DNA of 64,000 nt from Brucella tritici (GTDB lineage: Bacteria > Pseudomonadota > Alphaproteobacteria > Rhizobiales > Rhizobiaceae), in contig NZ_WBWA01000009.1 of NCBI RefSeq assembly GCF_008932295.1, forward strand, positions 62,001 to 126,000, read 5' to 3'. Positions within the stretch are counted from its first letter, which is position 1. Each line of letters opens with the position of its first letter. The position numbers and the translations under genes are program-made. This document shows, piece by piece, positions 26,492 to 34,621 of the stretch. Below the pieces are notes generated by a model. That model was not told where the DNA came from and ran no database searches. It saw nothing but the letters and a program-made list of their open reading frames with translations.

Positions 26492-28036
26492 TCAATGGTT
26501 GCGCGTTGTCAGCCCTTGCGGGCCGGATCTGTAATGGGTGAGTGTCCGGTCAGCATGAGACAGCCGCCACGACAAAGCCTTCTGGGCGTAGTCGCGAACG
26601 AGAACCGCATAAGCGGGGTCTTCAGCCAGATTGTTGAATTCGTGCGGGTCTGCCTTCAAATCGAAGAACAGTGGCGGCAAAGCCGCAAAATGCACGTACT
26701 TGTAGTTTTCGTCCTCAATTACGCAAAGGCTGCAATCATCTTGGGAAAGCTGCACCGAGTTCTGCGGCTGATCGTAGAAGACGTCGCGGAAGTCGAACTC
26801 GTAATGCAGTTCTGTACGCCAGTCGGCGGGCTTTCCCTCGCCCAGAAACGGCAGTAGCGAACGTCCGTCGCAAGCACGTGGCGTTTCCCCGCCCAACCAC
26901 TCGAGGATGGTTGGCATGACATCGATGCTTTCGGAAAAGCCTTCTTCGATCTGGCCAGCGTGCCGGTTCTGTCCTGCATCCTTTATAACCAAAGGAATGC
27001 GGAAACTTTCGTCATTGTAGCCGATCTTGCCAAGCAGATGATGATCACCGAGCTGCTCACCGTGATCGCTGGTGAAGATGATCAGTGTATCGTCCCACTG
27101 ACCCGTTTCATCAAGGTAAGCGAAGACCCGCCCCAGACAATCGTCGATTTCCGTAATCAGGCCGCAATAGGTGGCGCGCATTTGGCGAATCTCACCTTCG
27201 TCAAGCGTTGCACCCGACCCTTCCGCCCCATGAAAGAACGAACCGCGCCTGATGTGATCGATATAATGCTTCATAAGGGGATGCTGTGCCGCTTCGGCGT
27301 CCGGACTATCCGCGCGAACAGGCGCAGGCATATCTTCGGCCTTGTACATCGCATGATAAGGCGCGGAGGCGACGAATGGTGGATGTGGACGATAATAGCC
27401 AAGATGCAGGAAGAAAGGCTTGCCATCCCTCCCCTTCAAGTATGTCAACGCGCGTTCGGTGAAGAATGTGGAATCCGAAAACTCCCTCGGGATACGCGAC
27501 GGCTTGTCGGTAGCGCCCGGAACGGAATGCTCCCCTTCCGGCAGCCAGATATCTTCGCGATTCTCCGGCAGTTCGAAGCCGTTCTGCGCCACCCAGCCAA
27601 AATACCCGTCCATATTGGGTTCGAATGCACCTACGGAGCGAAACCCGTCCATGATATCGCCAAGAACCGTAAAACGCGGATCTCTGTGGGACGTCGAGCG
27701 CGGATCAGGTGTCGTCGTCGTGTAACCGATGAGCGCGGGATCGTAGCCGATGGCGCGGAGGGCTTTGCCGAGATTCAAATGGCGCTGATCAAGCGGAACG
27801 GTGTTCTGCACTGCCCGATGGTTCATCAGGTAGAGCCCCGTAAGCAGGCTTGCTCTTGCCGGGCCACACGGCACGCAGGTCGTGACGTGATTGCGGAAGG
27901 TCAAGCCTTCCCGGCAAAGGCGATCAAGATTGGGAGTTTTGAGGAAGGGTTTGCGCCCCTCCGCCCGCATCAGGTGAGGGATAAAATCTGCTCGCCATTG
28001 ATCAACGACGATAAGCAGGACATTTTTTCTGGTCAT
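26492..28036 (-). CDS. pehA: Phosphonate monoester hydrolase / phosphodiesterase (sulfatase superfamily)
   Basis: The 514-residue enzyme belongs to the alkaline phosphatase/sulfatase superfamily. The active-site motif CGPARASLLTG starts at Cys57, which relatives convert to formylglycine. Metal ligands are visible in VVDQWRAD near the N-terminus (Asp12) and in FTSDHGEQLGDH. Length, the Cys57 position and the sequence NHVTTCVPCGPARASLLTG match, from memory, the Rhizobium leguminosarum phosphonate monoester hydrolase, which cleaves phosphonate monoesters and phosphodiesters and has side activity on sulfate esters. It is probably cytosolic (no signal peptide) and needs a formylglycine-generating enzyme, not seen here. 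It is the first gene of the ABC operon. CGAGG precedes the ATG. Confidence 0.9.
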   Translation of the reverse strand: MTRKNVLLIVVDQWRADFIPHLMRAEGRKPFLKTPNLDRLCREGLTFRNHVTTCVPCGPARASLLTGLYLMNHRAVQNTVPLDQRHLNLGKALRAIGYDPALIGYTTTTPDPRSTSHRDPRFTVLGDIMDGFRSVGAFEPNMDGYFGWVAQNGFELPENREDIWLPEGEHSVPGATDKPSRIPREFSDSTFFTERALTYLKGRDGKPFFLHLGYYRPHPPFVASAPYHAMYKAEDMPAPVRADSPDAEAAQHPLMKHYIDHIRRGSFFHGAEGSGATLDEGEIRQMRATYCGLITEIDDCLGRVFAYLDETGQWDDTLIIFTSDHGEQLGDHHLLGKIGYNDESFRIPLVIKDAGQNRHAGQIEEGFSESIDVMPTILEWLGGETPRACDGRSLLPFLGEGKPADWRTELHYEFDFRDVFYDQPQNSVQLSQDDCSLCVIEDENYKYVHFAALPPLFFDLKADPHEFNNLAEDPAYAVLVRDYAQKALSWRLSHADRTLTHYRSGPQGLTTRNH

Positions 28037-28040
28037 GTTG

Positions 28041-28059
28041 GCCTCGTTATTTCCGAGGC
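28041..28059 (-). promoter_or_regulatory. Inverted repeat over the ribosome binding site of the hydrolase gene
   Basis: GCCTCG (28041-28046) and CGAGGC (28054-28059) face each other around 7 bases. The gene-proximal arm contains the GAGG ribosome binding site, so folding would hide it. This could tune translation of the first operon gene. Confidence 0.35.
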
Positions 28060-28126
28060 TTACTAGGACCCTTATATATCAAGGGCATGACCCTTGTGTA
28101 ATGTTTTGGTGAAGCTCTGATTACAG

Positions 28127-28151
28127 AAACGCCGACCAAAGGTCGGCGTTT
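28127..28151 (-). terminator. Terminator of the 682-residue protein gene
   Basis: AAACGCCGACC and GGTCGGCGTTT pair perfectly around three bases, 25 bp after the stop codon on the minus strand. The U run is only three bases. Confidence 0.75.
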
Positions 28152-28175
28152 CACATATGTCGATGGAATAGCCGA

Positions 28176-30224
28176 TTATTCCGCCTTGGCTTCGATATCG
28201 ACTTTGTCGAGCAGAGTGAGCGGATCTTGCGATGCCGCTACCATTTCGAGAGCGCCAATTCCCTTTTCAGCTTTCGCTTTGACAGAGAGCTCGAAAATGT
28301 TTGGCTTTGCGAGGAAAGTAGAAAACGCCGTCGCAACATCCTGCAATTGTGGCTGGTCTGCTGCCAGCTCCTGCAGAGAGGCTGCAGCCATCAAAGACAT
28401 CGTGCTGCGCACTTCATCTTCCGACATATCTTTTTCTTTGGCATAAGTCTTGATAGCCTTGGAGATGATGCCCTTTTCCTCAATTTTCAGGTTTACCTGC
28501 TTGGCCTTGAGCCCAAGCAGAGCGACCTGCATCATCACCTTGTCGCCAGAAAAGAATTCCTTCGTCAAACCGCCCATCAAACCGGACATAGATACAATAC
28601 CCATATCCTTGCCGCTGATCGAGATGTCCTTGATGATCAGATTCTGGTTTGCTTCATCCCAGCTTGCCTCAAAGTTTGAAGACATAGTGAGACTATCATA
28701 GCCAAGTGCCCGAAGCTGCTGGTAAAACTCGTCATCAGCCTGTGTCGGCACTTTGAACGACATATCTTCGTACGCGACGCGTACATCGGTCGGAATACCG
28801 TTGTAAGGTTTGTTGAGAGCGACTTCGTAGCTCTTCATAGCGAACTGAATGCGTTCAGGCAGCGAAGGAACCGACGGTTCTTCGGTTACAGCCTGATCTC
28901 CATCGTCCGCGTTTTCCTCGCCTGCATCCACATCTTCAGACTTTTCATATGGCAGATCGGCGTCGATCCCCACGACCTTAAGCGTGCCGAATTCCGGAAG
29001 CATGGTCGTGAAAGGGAAGTTTTCAACTTCTTCCTCATTCAGCGCGGCAAACTTTTTCAGGGCTTCAACCGAAGTTGCCCAGGAGAAGCCCTTCAAGGAA
29101 GCTTCCTCCATCTTCATGTAGTCCTGACCTTCGGAGAAGGCCAAACCTTTGATCGTCGCATCCATCTTCTGATTGTCGAAAGAAACTGCGACGCGCTCGA
29201 TACCGCCTTTGCCTTTCGACGCATCAGTCGGCTCGATTTTCATGCCGAGCATTTCGACATCGCCCTTGCCGATCATGTCAAACAGAGAGCTCAACTGAAG
29301 AATAAGCTCGCGCGTTTCTTCCGGCGAAAGCTCGTCCGCATTTTCGAGGGACTGGAGCTTGTTCAAGGTTTCGGTAAACGGCACGGCAGGCATGCGAGCC
29401 GTGAACCCGCTGCTGCGAATTTCATCATAGCTGAAATTCGCATCCTTCGTCTTCATGACGATATTCTTCGCCGAGAACGGACCATAGACTGGCTTTGCTT
29501 CCTTGTCGTCCGGGCCTGCCTTTTCGGTGTAGAGACGGGCGAGGAAGACACCATCGATGTCCTTGCCTTCTGCGGCACCCATAGTGCCTGTCATCTTGTC
29601 CGAGACTTTTTCACCGTCTTCACCCGGCACTTGGATCGTGAAGTCGAAAGCCGTGCCACCCGCCGTATAACGAGCAACCTTACCAAGGTTGATATCTTCC
29701 AGTGCAACGTCCTTGTAGACGATGTTCTGTTCGTTATTCGCGACGGTCTGGATAACCTTGATTTCCTGCGCAGTCAGGCGCTTTGCCGAGAACCGACCAA
29801 CACGCTCCGGCAGCGTCAGACCGCTATTGCCGAAAGTATCTTTCAGCATGGCGGTATCGAAATTAGCGTCCTCGATTGCCACGCTTGGAATTGAAATCTT
29901 GTAGTTTCCGATCTCCGTATCAATGCCCGACGCATTCAGCATGCCGGTGAGGAACAGAAACTTGGGGCGTCCGTCAACCGAAGCGATACGAACGTTGGAG
30001 CCATCCTTCAGCGGCAACGTCACGTCGCGCAGATGAATACGTCCGAGAAAGTCGGCTTCGACGGACGAAGCCTTGCCGCCACGCTTTTCAAGCTGCGACG
30101 TAATCGTCTTCTCAAGTGTGATCTTGTATCCGGTCAAACCGGCCGCAGCGATAGCGATTACCGCAACTGCCGCCCATAGCGCCTTGCGCCCACCCTTACG
30201 GGTTCCGTTCTTTGCCTGCTCCAC
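28176..30224 (-). CDS. Large membrane-anchored protein of unknown function
   Basis: The 682-residue protein has one membrane helix (about residues 14-33, ALWAAVAVIAIAAAGLTGY) after a basic start. A long, probably periplasmic region follows with regular beta-rich sequence (DVTLPLKDGSNVRIASVDG), loosely like AsmA/YdgA-type proteins but not enough to assign. An acidic insert (DVDAGEENADDGDQ) lies near residue 440. I chose the GTG at 30224: GAAAGGA lies 8 bases upstream and the membrane helix follows directly. The open frame continues 76 codons upstream but that part has no ribosome binding site and unlikely composition. It is monocistronic with its own terminator. Confidence 0.8.
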   Translation of the reverse strand: MEQAKNGTRKGGRKALWAAVAVIAIAAAGLTGYKITLEKTITSQLEKRGGKASSVEADFLGRIHLRDVTLPLKDGSNVRIASVDGRPKFLFLTGMLNASGIDTEIGNYKISIPSVAIEDANFDTAMLKDTFGNSGLTLPERVGRFSAKRLTAQEIKVIQTVANNEQNIVYKDVALEDINLGKVARYTAGGTAFDFTIQVPGEDGEKVSDKMTGTMGAAEGKDIDGVFLARLYTEKAGPDDKEAKPVYGPFSAKNIVMKTKDANFSYDEIRSSGFTARMPAVPFTETLNKLQSLENADELSPEETRELILQLSSLFDMIGKGDVEMLGMKIEPTDASKGKGGIERVAVSFDNQKMDATIKGLAFSEGQDYMKMEEASLKGFSWATSVEALKKFAALNEEEVENFPFTTMLPEFGTLKVVGIDADLPYEKSEDVDAGEENADDGDQAVTEEPSVPSLPERIQFAMKSYEVALNKPYNGIPTDVRVAYEDMSFKVPTQADDEFYQQLRALGYDSLTMSSNFEASWDEANQNLIIKDISISGKDMGIVSMSGLMGGLTKEFFSGDKVMMQVALLGLKAKQVNLKIEEKGIISKAIKTYAKEKDMSEDEVRSTMSLMAAASLQELAADQPQLQDVATAFSTFLAKPNIFELSVKAKAEKGIGALEMVAASQDPLTLLDKVDIEAKAE

Positions 30225-30571
30225 GATGCTGGTCCTTTCAGCGCAAATTAAAACGGTGTCTGTGCAAGCCATTGCCAGAACGAATTCGCAGACGAAAGGG
30301 AGGCTTCGACATCGCGTAAATACGGCTGAAACAACTGCTTGAAACACACAGCCTGAATCGGTCAGGCAGACAGATGCTCTAACTACCTGAAATTGCAAGC
30401 GCAAGCAGGATCGTAAAAGTTTCTCACAATATTTTACAGTTTGCTCAAGCAATACTCGAACAAAGCAACGCGCGAAGCATTATCGGTTCGAATGAAATAT
30501 CTATGGAGCCATTTCAGCTATTGAAGCGGTTACTACCCCTCTCAATCAAGCATCGAGATACTGTCAGCCAC
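30225..30571. other. Intergenic stretch upstream of the 682-residue protein gene
   Basis: It should contain the promoter of the large membrane protein and the 3' end of the sugar operon. I see no clear terminator for the SDR gene and no gene in this 347-bp stretch. Confidence 0.5.
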
Positions 30572-31381
30572 TCAAAGCGGGTGATCGGGATGCGGAGATG
30601 TACCATAGGCACCCCAGATCGATTGATCGAAATTCACGATGGCACCCGTCATCAAGCCGGATTCTTCCGAAGCCAGAAATGCTATCGCGCGAGCAACTTC
30701 ACTTGGATCGATCAATCTACCGAAAGGCTGGCTCTTCGCCGCGTCATCCAGCCAGTTCTCCGGCGCATTATGAAATTCACGTTGGATACGATCTTCACCG
30801 TCCGATGCCATCCAACCGATATTCAGGCTATTGATGCGGATACGATTGCGCAGAACCGAATAGGCCACATTCCGGGTCAGTGTGTCCAGCGCCCCCTTGG
30901 AAGCACAATAAGCTGCAATAAAAGGCTGGCCGCCCATCGACGACATCGAAGAAATGTTGACGATTGTCCCTTGCGCCTTATCGCGTCGGAACAGTTTTAT
31001 TGCCTCTTGAATGAGGAAGAATGGCGCTCGTGTATTCACCGCAAACAAACGGTCGAACAATTCCGGGCTCGTATCCAGAATGGTGCCCCGATCCGTCAAA
31101 CCCGCAGCGTTTACGAGAACGTCAAGCCTTCCAAAAACACGGTCGGCTTCCGAAACGATCTTGCAACAGTCTTCCACCTTCTCAAGATCAGCCTGCACGA
31201 AGACCGCTTTGGCTCCAAGATTTGCCAACTGATCGACTTGCGCTCGCCCTTTTTCAACCGAACGCCCGCATATAACGAGACCTTTGGCGCCTCTCTCTGC
31301 AAACAGTTTCGCAGTTGCTGCGCCAAGCCCTTGCGTGCTTCCGGTAATGACGGCAACTTTGCCGCTGAATTGTCCGCTCAT
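30572..31381 (-). CDS. SDR-family oxidoreductase
   Basis: The 269-residue classical short-chain dehydrogenase has a cofactor motif TGSTQGLG (13-20), NAAG (91-94), and the catalytic set Ser144 or Ser145, Tyr158 and Lys162 (YCASK). CGRS after the second strand suggests NADP use. It probably oxidises or reduces a sugar or polyol imported by the ABC transporter encoded just upstream (22 bp gap). An upstream in-frame ATG at 31393 exists, but GGAG stands 6 bases before 31381. It is the last gene of the operon. Confidence 0.88.
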   Translation of the reverse strand: MSGQFSGKVAVITGSTQGLGAATAKLFAERGAKGLVICGRSVEKGRAQVDQLANLGAKAVFVQADLEKVEDCCKIVSEADRVFGRLDVLVNAAGLTDRGTILDTSPELFDRLFAVNTRAPFFLIQEAIKLFRRDKAQGTIVNISSMSSMGGQPFIAAYCASKGALDTLTRNVAYSVLRNRIRINSLNIGWMASDGEDRIQREFHNAPENWLDDAAKSQPFGRLIDPSEVARAIAFLASEESGLMTGAIVNFDQSIWGAYGTSPHPDHPL

Positions 31382-31402
31382 TCTACGCTCCAAAAATCCC
31401 GG

Positions 31403-32182
31403 TCAGACCCGACCGCCCAGTTCAGCAGTCAGGTCGGCGAGTTCCTGTCCGCCCGCCATGAGGCTTTGCAATTCGTCCATGTCCACATCGTTCTTCGTGC
31501 GTGTTCCAAGCGTTACCCCGCGATTGAGAACTGTGAACTTGTCACCGACTGCATGAGCATGACGAACATTATGTGTGATGAAGATCACACCGAGCCCGCG
31601 TGAGCGCACAAGATTGATATATTTGAGAACCATAGCCGTTTGCCGCACGCCCAAGGCAGAGGTAGGCTCATCGAGGATCAGCACCTTTGCGCCAAAATAG
31701 ACGGCGCGGGCAATCGCCACACATTGGCGCTCACCGCCGGATAGAGTTCCGACAGCCTGCTGCGGATCACGGACATCGATCCCGATCCTGCGCATCTCTT
31801 CACGCGTTACTTCTTCGGCCTGCTGTGTGTCGAACCAGCGGAACGGCCCGACGCCCTTTGTCGGCTCGCGTCCAAGAAAGAAATTCCGCATGACCGACAT
31901 CAGCGGGATCATCGCAAGATCCTGATAAACGGTTGCAATGCCATGATCCAGCGCATCGCGGGGGCTTTTGAAGATGACCGGCTTCCCCTCGACCAGAAAG
32001 TCGCCGCTGGTCGGCTTGTGAACACCAGAAAGCGTCTTGATCAGGGTTGATTTGCCTGCACCATTGTCGCCAAGCAGACAATGCACCTGTCCCGGTTCCA
32101 CGCTCAGCGAGACGCCGTTCAACGCAATGACCGGACCGAAATGTTTAACAAGATTGCGAACTTCAATTATGGGTGTGGTCAT
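31403..32182 (-). CDS. Sugar ABC transporter ATPase, single-domain
   Basis: The 259-residue protein has one ATPase domain: Walker [13 protein letters not shown], signature [15 protein letters not shown], Walker [13 protein letters not shown] and H-loop ITHNVRH. Most sugar transporters of this class (RbsA, XylG) have two fused ATPase domains; short single-domain versions like FrcA occur in rhizobia and would act as homodimers. The frame runs over 100 codons further upstream, but within the permease gene. The ATG at 32182 has GAGGGAG before it and follows the permease stop by 14 bp. Confidence 0.92.
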   Translation of the reverse strand: MTTPIIEVRNLVKHFGPVIALNGVSLSVEPGQVHCLLGDNGAGKSTLIKTLSGVHKPTSGDFLVEGKPVIFKSPRDALDHGIATVYQDLAMIPLMSVMRNFFLGREPTKGVGPFRWFDTQQAEEVTREEMRRIGIDVRDPQQAVGTLSGGERQCVAIARAVYFGAKVLILDEPTSALGVRQTAMVLKYINLVRSRGLGVIFITHNVRHAHAVGDKFTVLNRGVTLGTRTKNDVDMDELQSLMAGGQELADLTAELGGRV

Positions 32183-32196
32183 GGCAAATCTCCCTC

Positions 32197-33327
32197 TCAG
32201 CGCTCGCCGGTCGCGCGCTTGCGAATGAAATTGTTGAAGAGCACCGCGATCAGAAGCATTCCGCCGAGGAACACCAGATACCAGTCCTGATCGATCTGGG
32301 TATAGGTCAGCCCGATCAGCACCATGCCGAAGATGATCGCGCCGAAGAACGCACCAATTGCAGAACCATAGCCGCCGGTCAGCAGACAGCCGCCGATAAC
32401 CGCAGCGATAATCGCCTCGAATTCCTTCTGGAAGCCACGGCGCGCATCGGTTGAACCAGCATCCAGAACGGTAAGGATAGCCACTAGCGCCGCAGCCATC
32501 GCTGTGCACATGAATAGCGTCGTCTTGACACGACGCACGGGCACGCCGGAATTGCGCGCAGCCAGAGCATCACCGCCTGCCGCAAAAATCCAGTTGCCGA
32601 AACGTGTGCGCACCAGCACATAGGTTGCGATAAGGGCAATGGCGATGAACCAGAGAACCTCGACCGGCACACCTTTTACCGAAGGCTCACCATTGGGAAA
32701 TTTGTCAATCAGGTCGTTTTCAGCCATCCAGAGGAAAAATCCCTGAAAGGCATCGCCCGAAAAAAGGCCGGCAAGATAACTGCCTGCAACCGCTTCCTTC
32801 ACCCCACGCAACTGGGTAGCGCCGCCTGTTGCCCATTTCAGCCCAACCAGCGACAGACCGCGCAGAATGAACAGGAATGCGAGCGTTACGATAAAGGATG
32901 GCAATCCAGTCCGGATAACAATCTGGGCATTCACCACACCCACAAATGCGGCAAACAGCAAGGTAACGATGATGGCGATGGCAAGCGGCACCTGCCATAC
33001 AACCAAAGCTGCGGCGAAGATCAAGCCAGCAAAAGCCACCATCGAGCCGATAGAGAGATCAAATTCACCGCCAATCATGAGAAGTGCCGCAGCGACGGCT
33101 AGAATACCGAGCTGCGAAGCTGGAGCCATGAAGTTCATAATACCGGCTGCGGTAAACATAGCCGGATTGGCAACTGAGACGAAAAAGATCGTAATAAGGA
33201 TCAGGCCGGAGACCGCCCCCAATTCCGGCCGGCTCAGGAGCCGTTGCAATGGGCTCGCCGACTGAAGTCGTTCATCCTTCGATAGCGCCGCCGTGCTGGC
33301 CTTTTCATGGGGAAGTGGCTCACTCAT
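32197..33327 (-). CDS. Sugar ABC transporter permease (RbsC/FrcC type)
   Basis: The 376-residue permease belongs to the BPD_transp_2 family with about ten helices and motifs [16 protein letters not shown] near residue 90, [21 protein letters not shown] and [18 protein letters not shown]. It carries a sugar or polyol across the inner membrane. AGGAG stands 7 bases before the ATG at 33327; the upstream in-frame ATG at 33354 lacks this. A hairpin separates it from the binding protein gene. Confidence 0.92.
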   Translation of the reverse strand: MSEPLPHEKASTAALSKDERLQSASPLQRLLSRPELGAVSGLILITIFFVSVANPAMFTAAGIMNFMAPASQLGILAVAAALLMIGGEFDLSIGSMVAFAGLIFAAALVVWQVPLAIAIIVTLLFAAFVGVVNAQIVIRTGLPSFIVTLAFLFILRGLSLVGLKWATGGATQLRGVKEAVAGSYLAGLFSGDAFQGFFLWMAENDLIDKFPNGEPSVKGVPVEVLWFIAIALIATYVLVRTRFGNWIFAAGGDALAARNSGVPVRRVKTTLFMCTAMAAALVAILTVLDAGSTDARRGFQKEFEAIIAAVIGGCLLTGGYGSAIGAFFGAIIFGMVLIGLTYTQIDQDWYLVFLGGMLLIAVLFNNFIRKRATGER

Positions 33328-33365
33328 GATCTTCTCCTGATTCATTCTGGGCACAGAGACCCGTT

Positions 33366-33387
33366 CCCGCCCATTTTCATGGGCGGG
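33366..33387 (-). terminator. Intercistronic hairpin after the sugar-binding protein gene
   Basis: CCCGCCCAT (33366-33374) and ATGGGCGGG (33379-33387) pair perfectly around TTTC. On the minus strand it comes directly after the binding protein stop. There is no U run; it is more likely an mRNA stabiliser or attenuator than a full stop. Confidence 0.75.
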
Positions 33388-33414
33388 TTCGATATCAGAT
33401 GGTCTAAATGATGC

Positions 33415-34344
33415 TTACCGGATGCCTTTGGCCGAAAGTTCCACGACCTGCTTGGCCTTGTCCTTGGTGATCAGGTTCGGGCCCGATGGGACATTGCCAC
33501 CCGGCATCAAACCGTACTTCGCGTTAAGCGCGAGGAACGATACCGGAAGATAGCCTTGTAGGAACTGCTGCTGGTCAATGGCGAAATCCGCCTGTCCCTT
33601 TTCGACAGCTTCCAGGAAGCCCGCCGACATATCGAACGTCGCAACATGGATTCCACTGCGACCGCTTTCGGCAGCGGCTTTCACAGCCGGTTCACCTGCC
33701 AATGTCGCATTGAGCGTCAGGATTGTGTCGACGGCAGCGTCAGATGCCAAGGCAGCACGAACCTTGGCTTCGTTTTCAGCAGGATCGGTCGATGTCGGCA
33801 GAACCGTTACATCGCCAAAGCCTTCCTTGAAGCCTGCGCAGCGCTGATCGAGCGAAACGTTACCCACTTCCTGATTGACGCAAATGCCCTTCTTGCCGCC
33901 AGCATTCTTCAATGCTTCGCCTGCGACCTTACCGGCATCGAATTCATCCTGACCGACATGCAGCAGAGCGCCGAGCTTCTTCGAGGCATCGGAGCCGGAA
34001 TTCATGGAAATGACCGGAATACCGGCTGCTACAGCACGCTGGATCGACGGTCCAAGCGCATCCGCATCTGGAATGGAAACCACAATACCCTGCGGCTTCT
34101 GATTGATCGCGGCGTCGATAAGCTGGGCCATCTGCACCATGTCAAAGGTTTCCGGTGCACGATATTCGACTTTCGCGCCCGTATCCTTCGCCGCTTCGGC
34201 AACGCCGTTCTTCACGACAGACCAGAACGGGTCCGAAGCCTGACCATGGCTGACGACGACGATATTAATATCGGCCGCGTGAGCTGCGAAAGACGCAGCC
34301 AGCAAGGCCACCCCGGCTACGGCCGACTTCAATAGAGATTGCAT
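33415..34344 (-). CDS. Periplasmic sugar-binding protein of ABC transporter
   Basis: The 309-residue protein has a signal peptide (SLLKSAVAGVALLAASFAAHA, cleavage near residue 23). It is followed by a periplasmic binding protein type 1 fold of the RbsB class: INIVVVSHGQASDPFWSVVKNG, then VVSIPDADALGPSIQRAVAAGIPVISMNSG. It delivers a sugar or polyol to the adjacent permease. GGAGGAG precedes the ATG at 34344. First gene of the minus-strand operon, transcribed from a divergent promoter region containing a perfect palindrome. The ligand cannot be named from sequence; the family includes ribose, fructose and inositol binders. Confidence 0.92.
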   Translation of the reverse strand: MQSLLKSAVAGVALLAASFAAHAADINIVVVSHGQASDPFWSVVKNGVAEAAKDTGAKVEYRAPETFDMVQMAQLIDAAINQKPQGIVVSIPDADALGPSIQRAVAAGIPVISMNSGSDASKKLGALLHVGQDEFDAGKVAGEALKNAGGKKGICVNQEVGNVSLDQRCAGFKEGFGDVTVLPTSTDPAENEAKVRAALASDAAVDTILTLNATLAGEPAVKAAAESGRSGIHVATFDMSAGFLEAVEKGQADFAIDQQQFLQGYLPVSFLALNAKYGLMPGGNVPSGPNLITKDKAKQVVELSAKGIR

Positions 34345-34472
34345 GTTCACTCCTCCCTTGTCCGGCACTCCCCGCCGGTTTGCGTTAACGCTTTACCTTT
34401 CGCCTGCTGTATTCCGGCGCTCCTCCAAGCGTTTTACCCGTGAACACACGCAGCTCGTGGATCTTTTCAATA

Positions 34473-34535
34473 GAATGAAACATTCATAACAAATTATCGT
34501 GGAATTATAATTCCATTTCTGGTAGCCCATGTCAA
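34473..34535. promoter_or_regulatory. Divergent promoter region with perfect palindrome (GGAA-N6-TTCC)
   Basis: TGGAATTATAATTCCA (34500-34515) is a perfect 16-bp palindrome of the form GGAA-N6-TTCC. A second palindrome, GAATG-AAA-CATTC, lies at 34473-34485. The first contains TATAAT; on + it has TTCATA 17 bp upstream, and on - TTGACA lies at 34535-34530 with a longer spacing of 20. A bound repressor would thus cover both promoters. GGAA-N6-TTCC is, from memory, the operator form of the RpiR-type inositol repressor IolR of Sinorhizobium. Confidence 0.65.
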
Positions 34536-34621
34536 TCGCATAAGCTGCCGACGATATGCTTATTTCCCAAAGGAGTTGCGCAGCACCAAACGCTTCGACC
34601 ATCGTTTCTGGAGGAATGACA

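Noticed and set aside
26960-28066. A 368-codon plus-strand frame opposite the phosphonate monoester hydrolase gene
   Set aside because: The minus-strand frame contains the whole sulfatase active site; this one has none and lacks a start signal.
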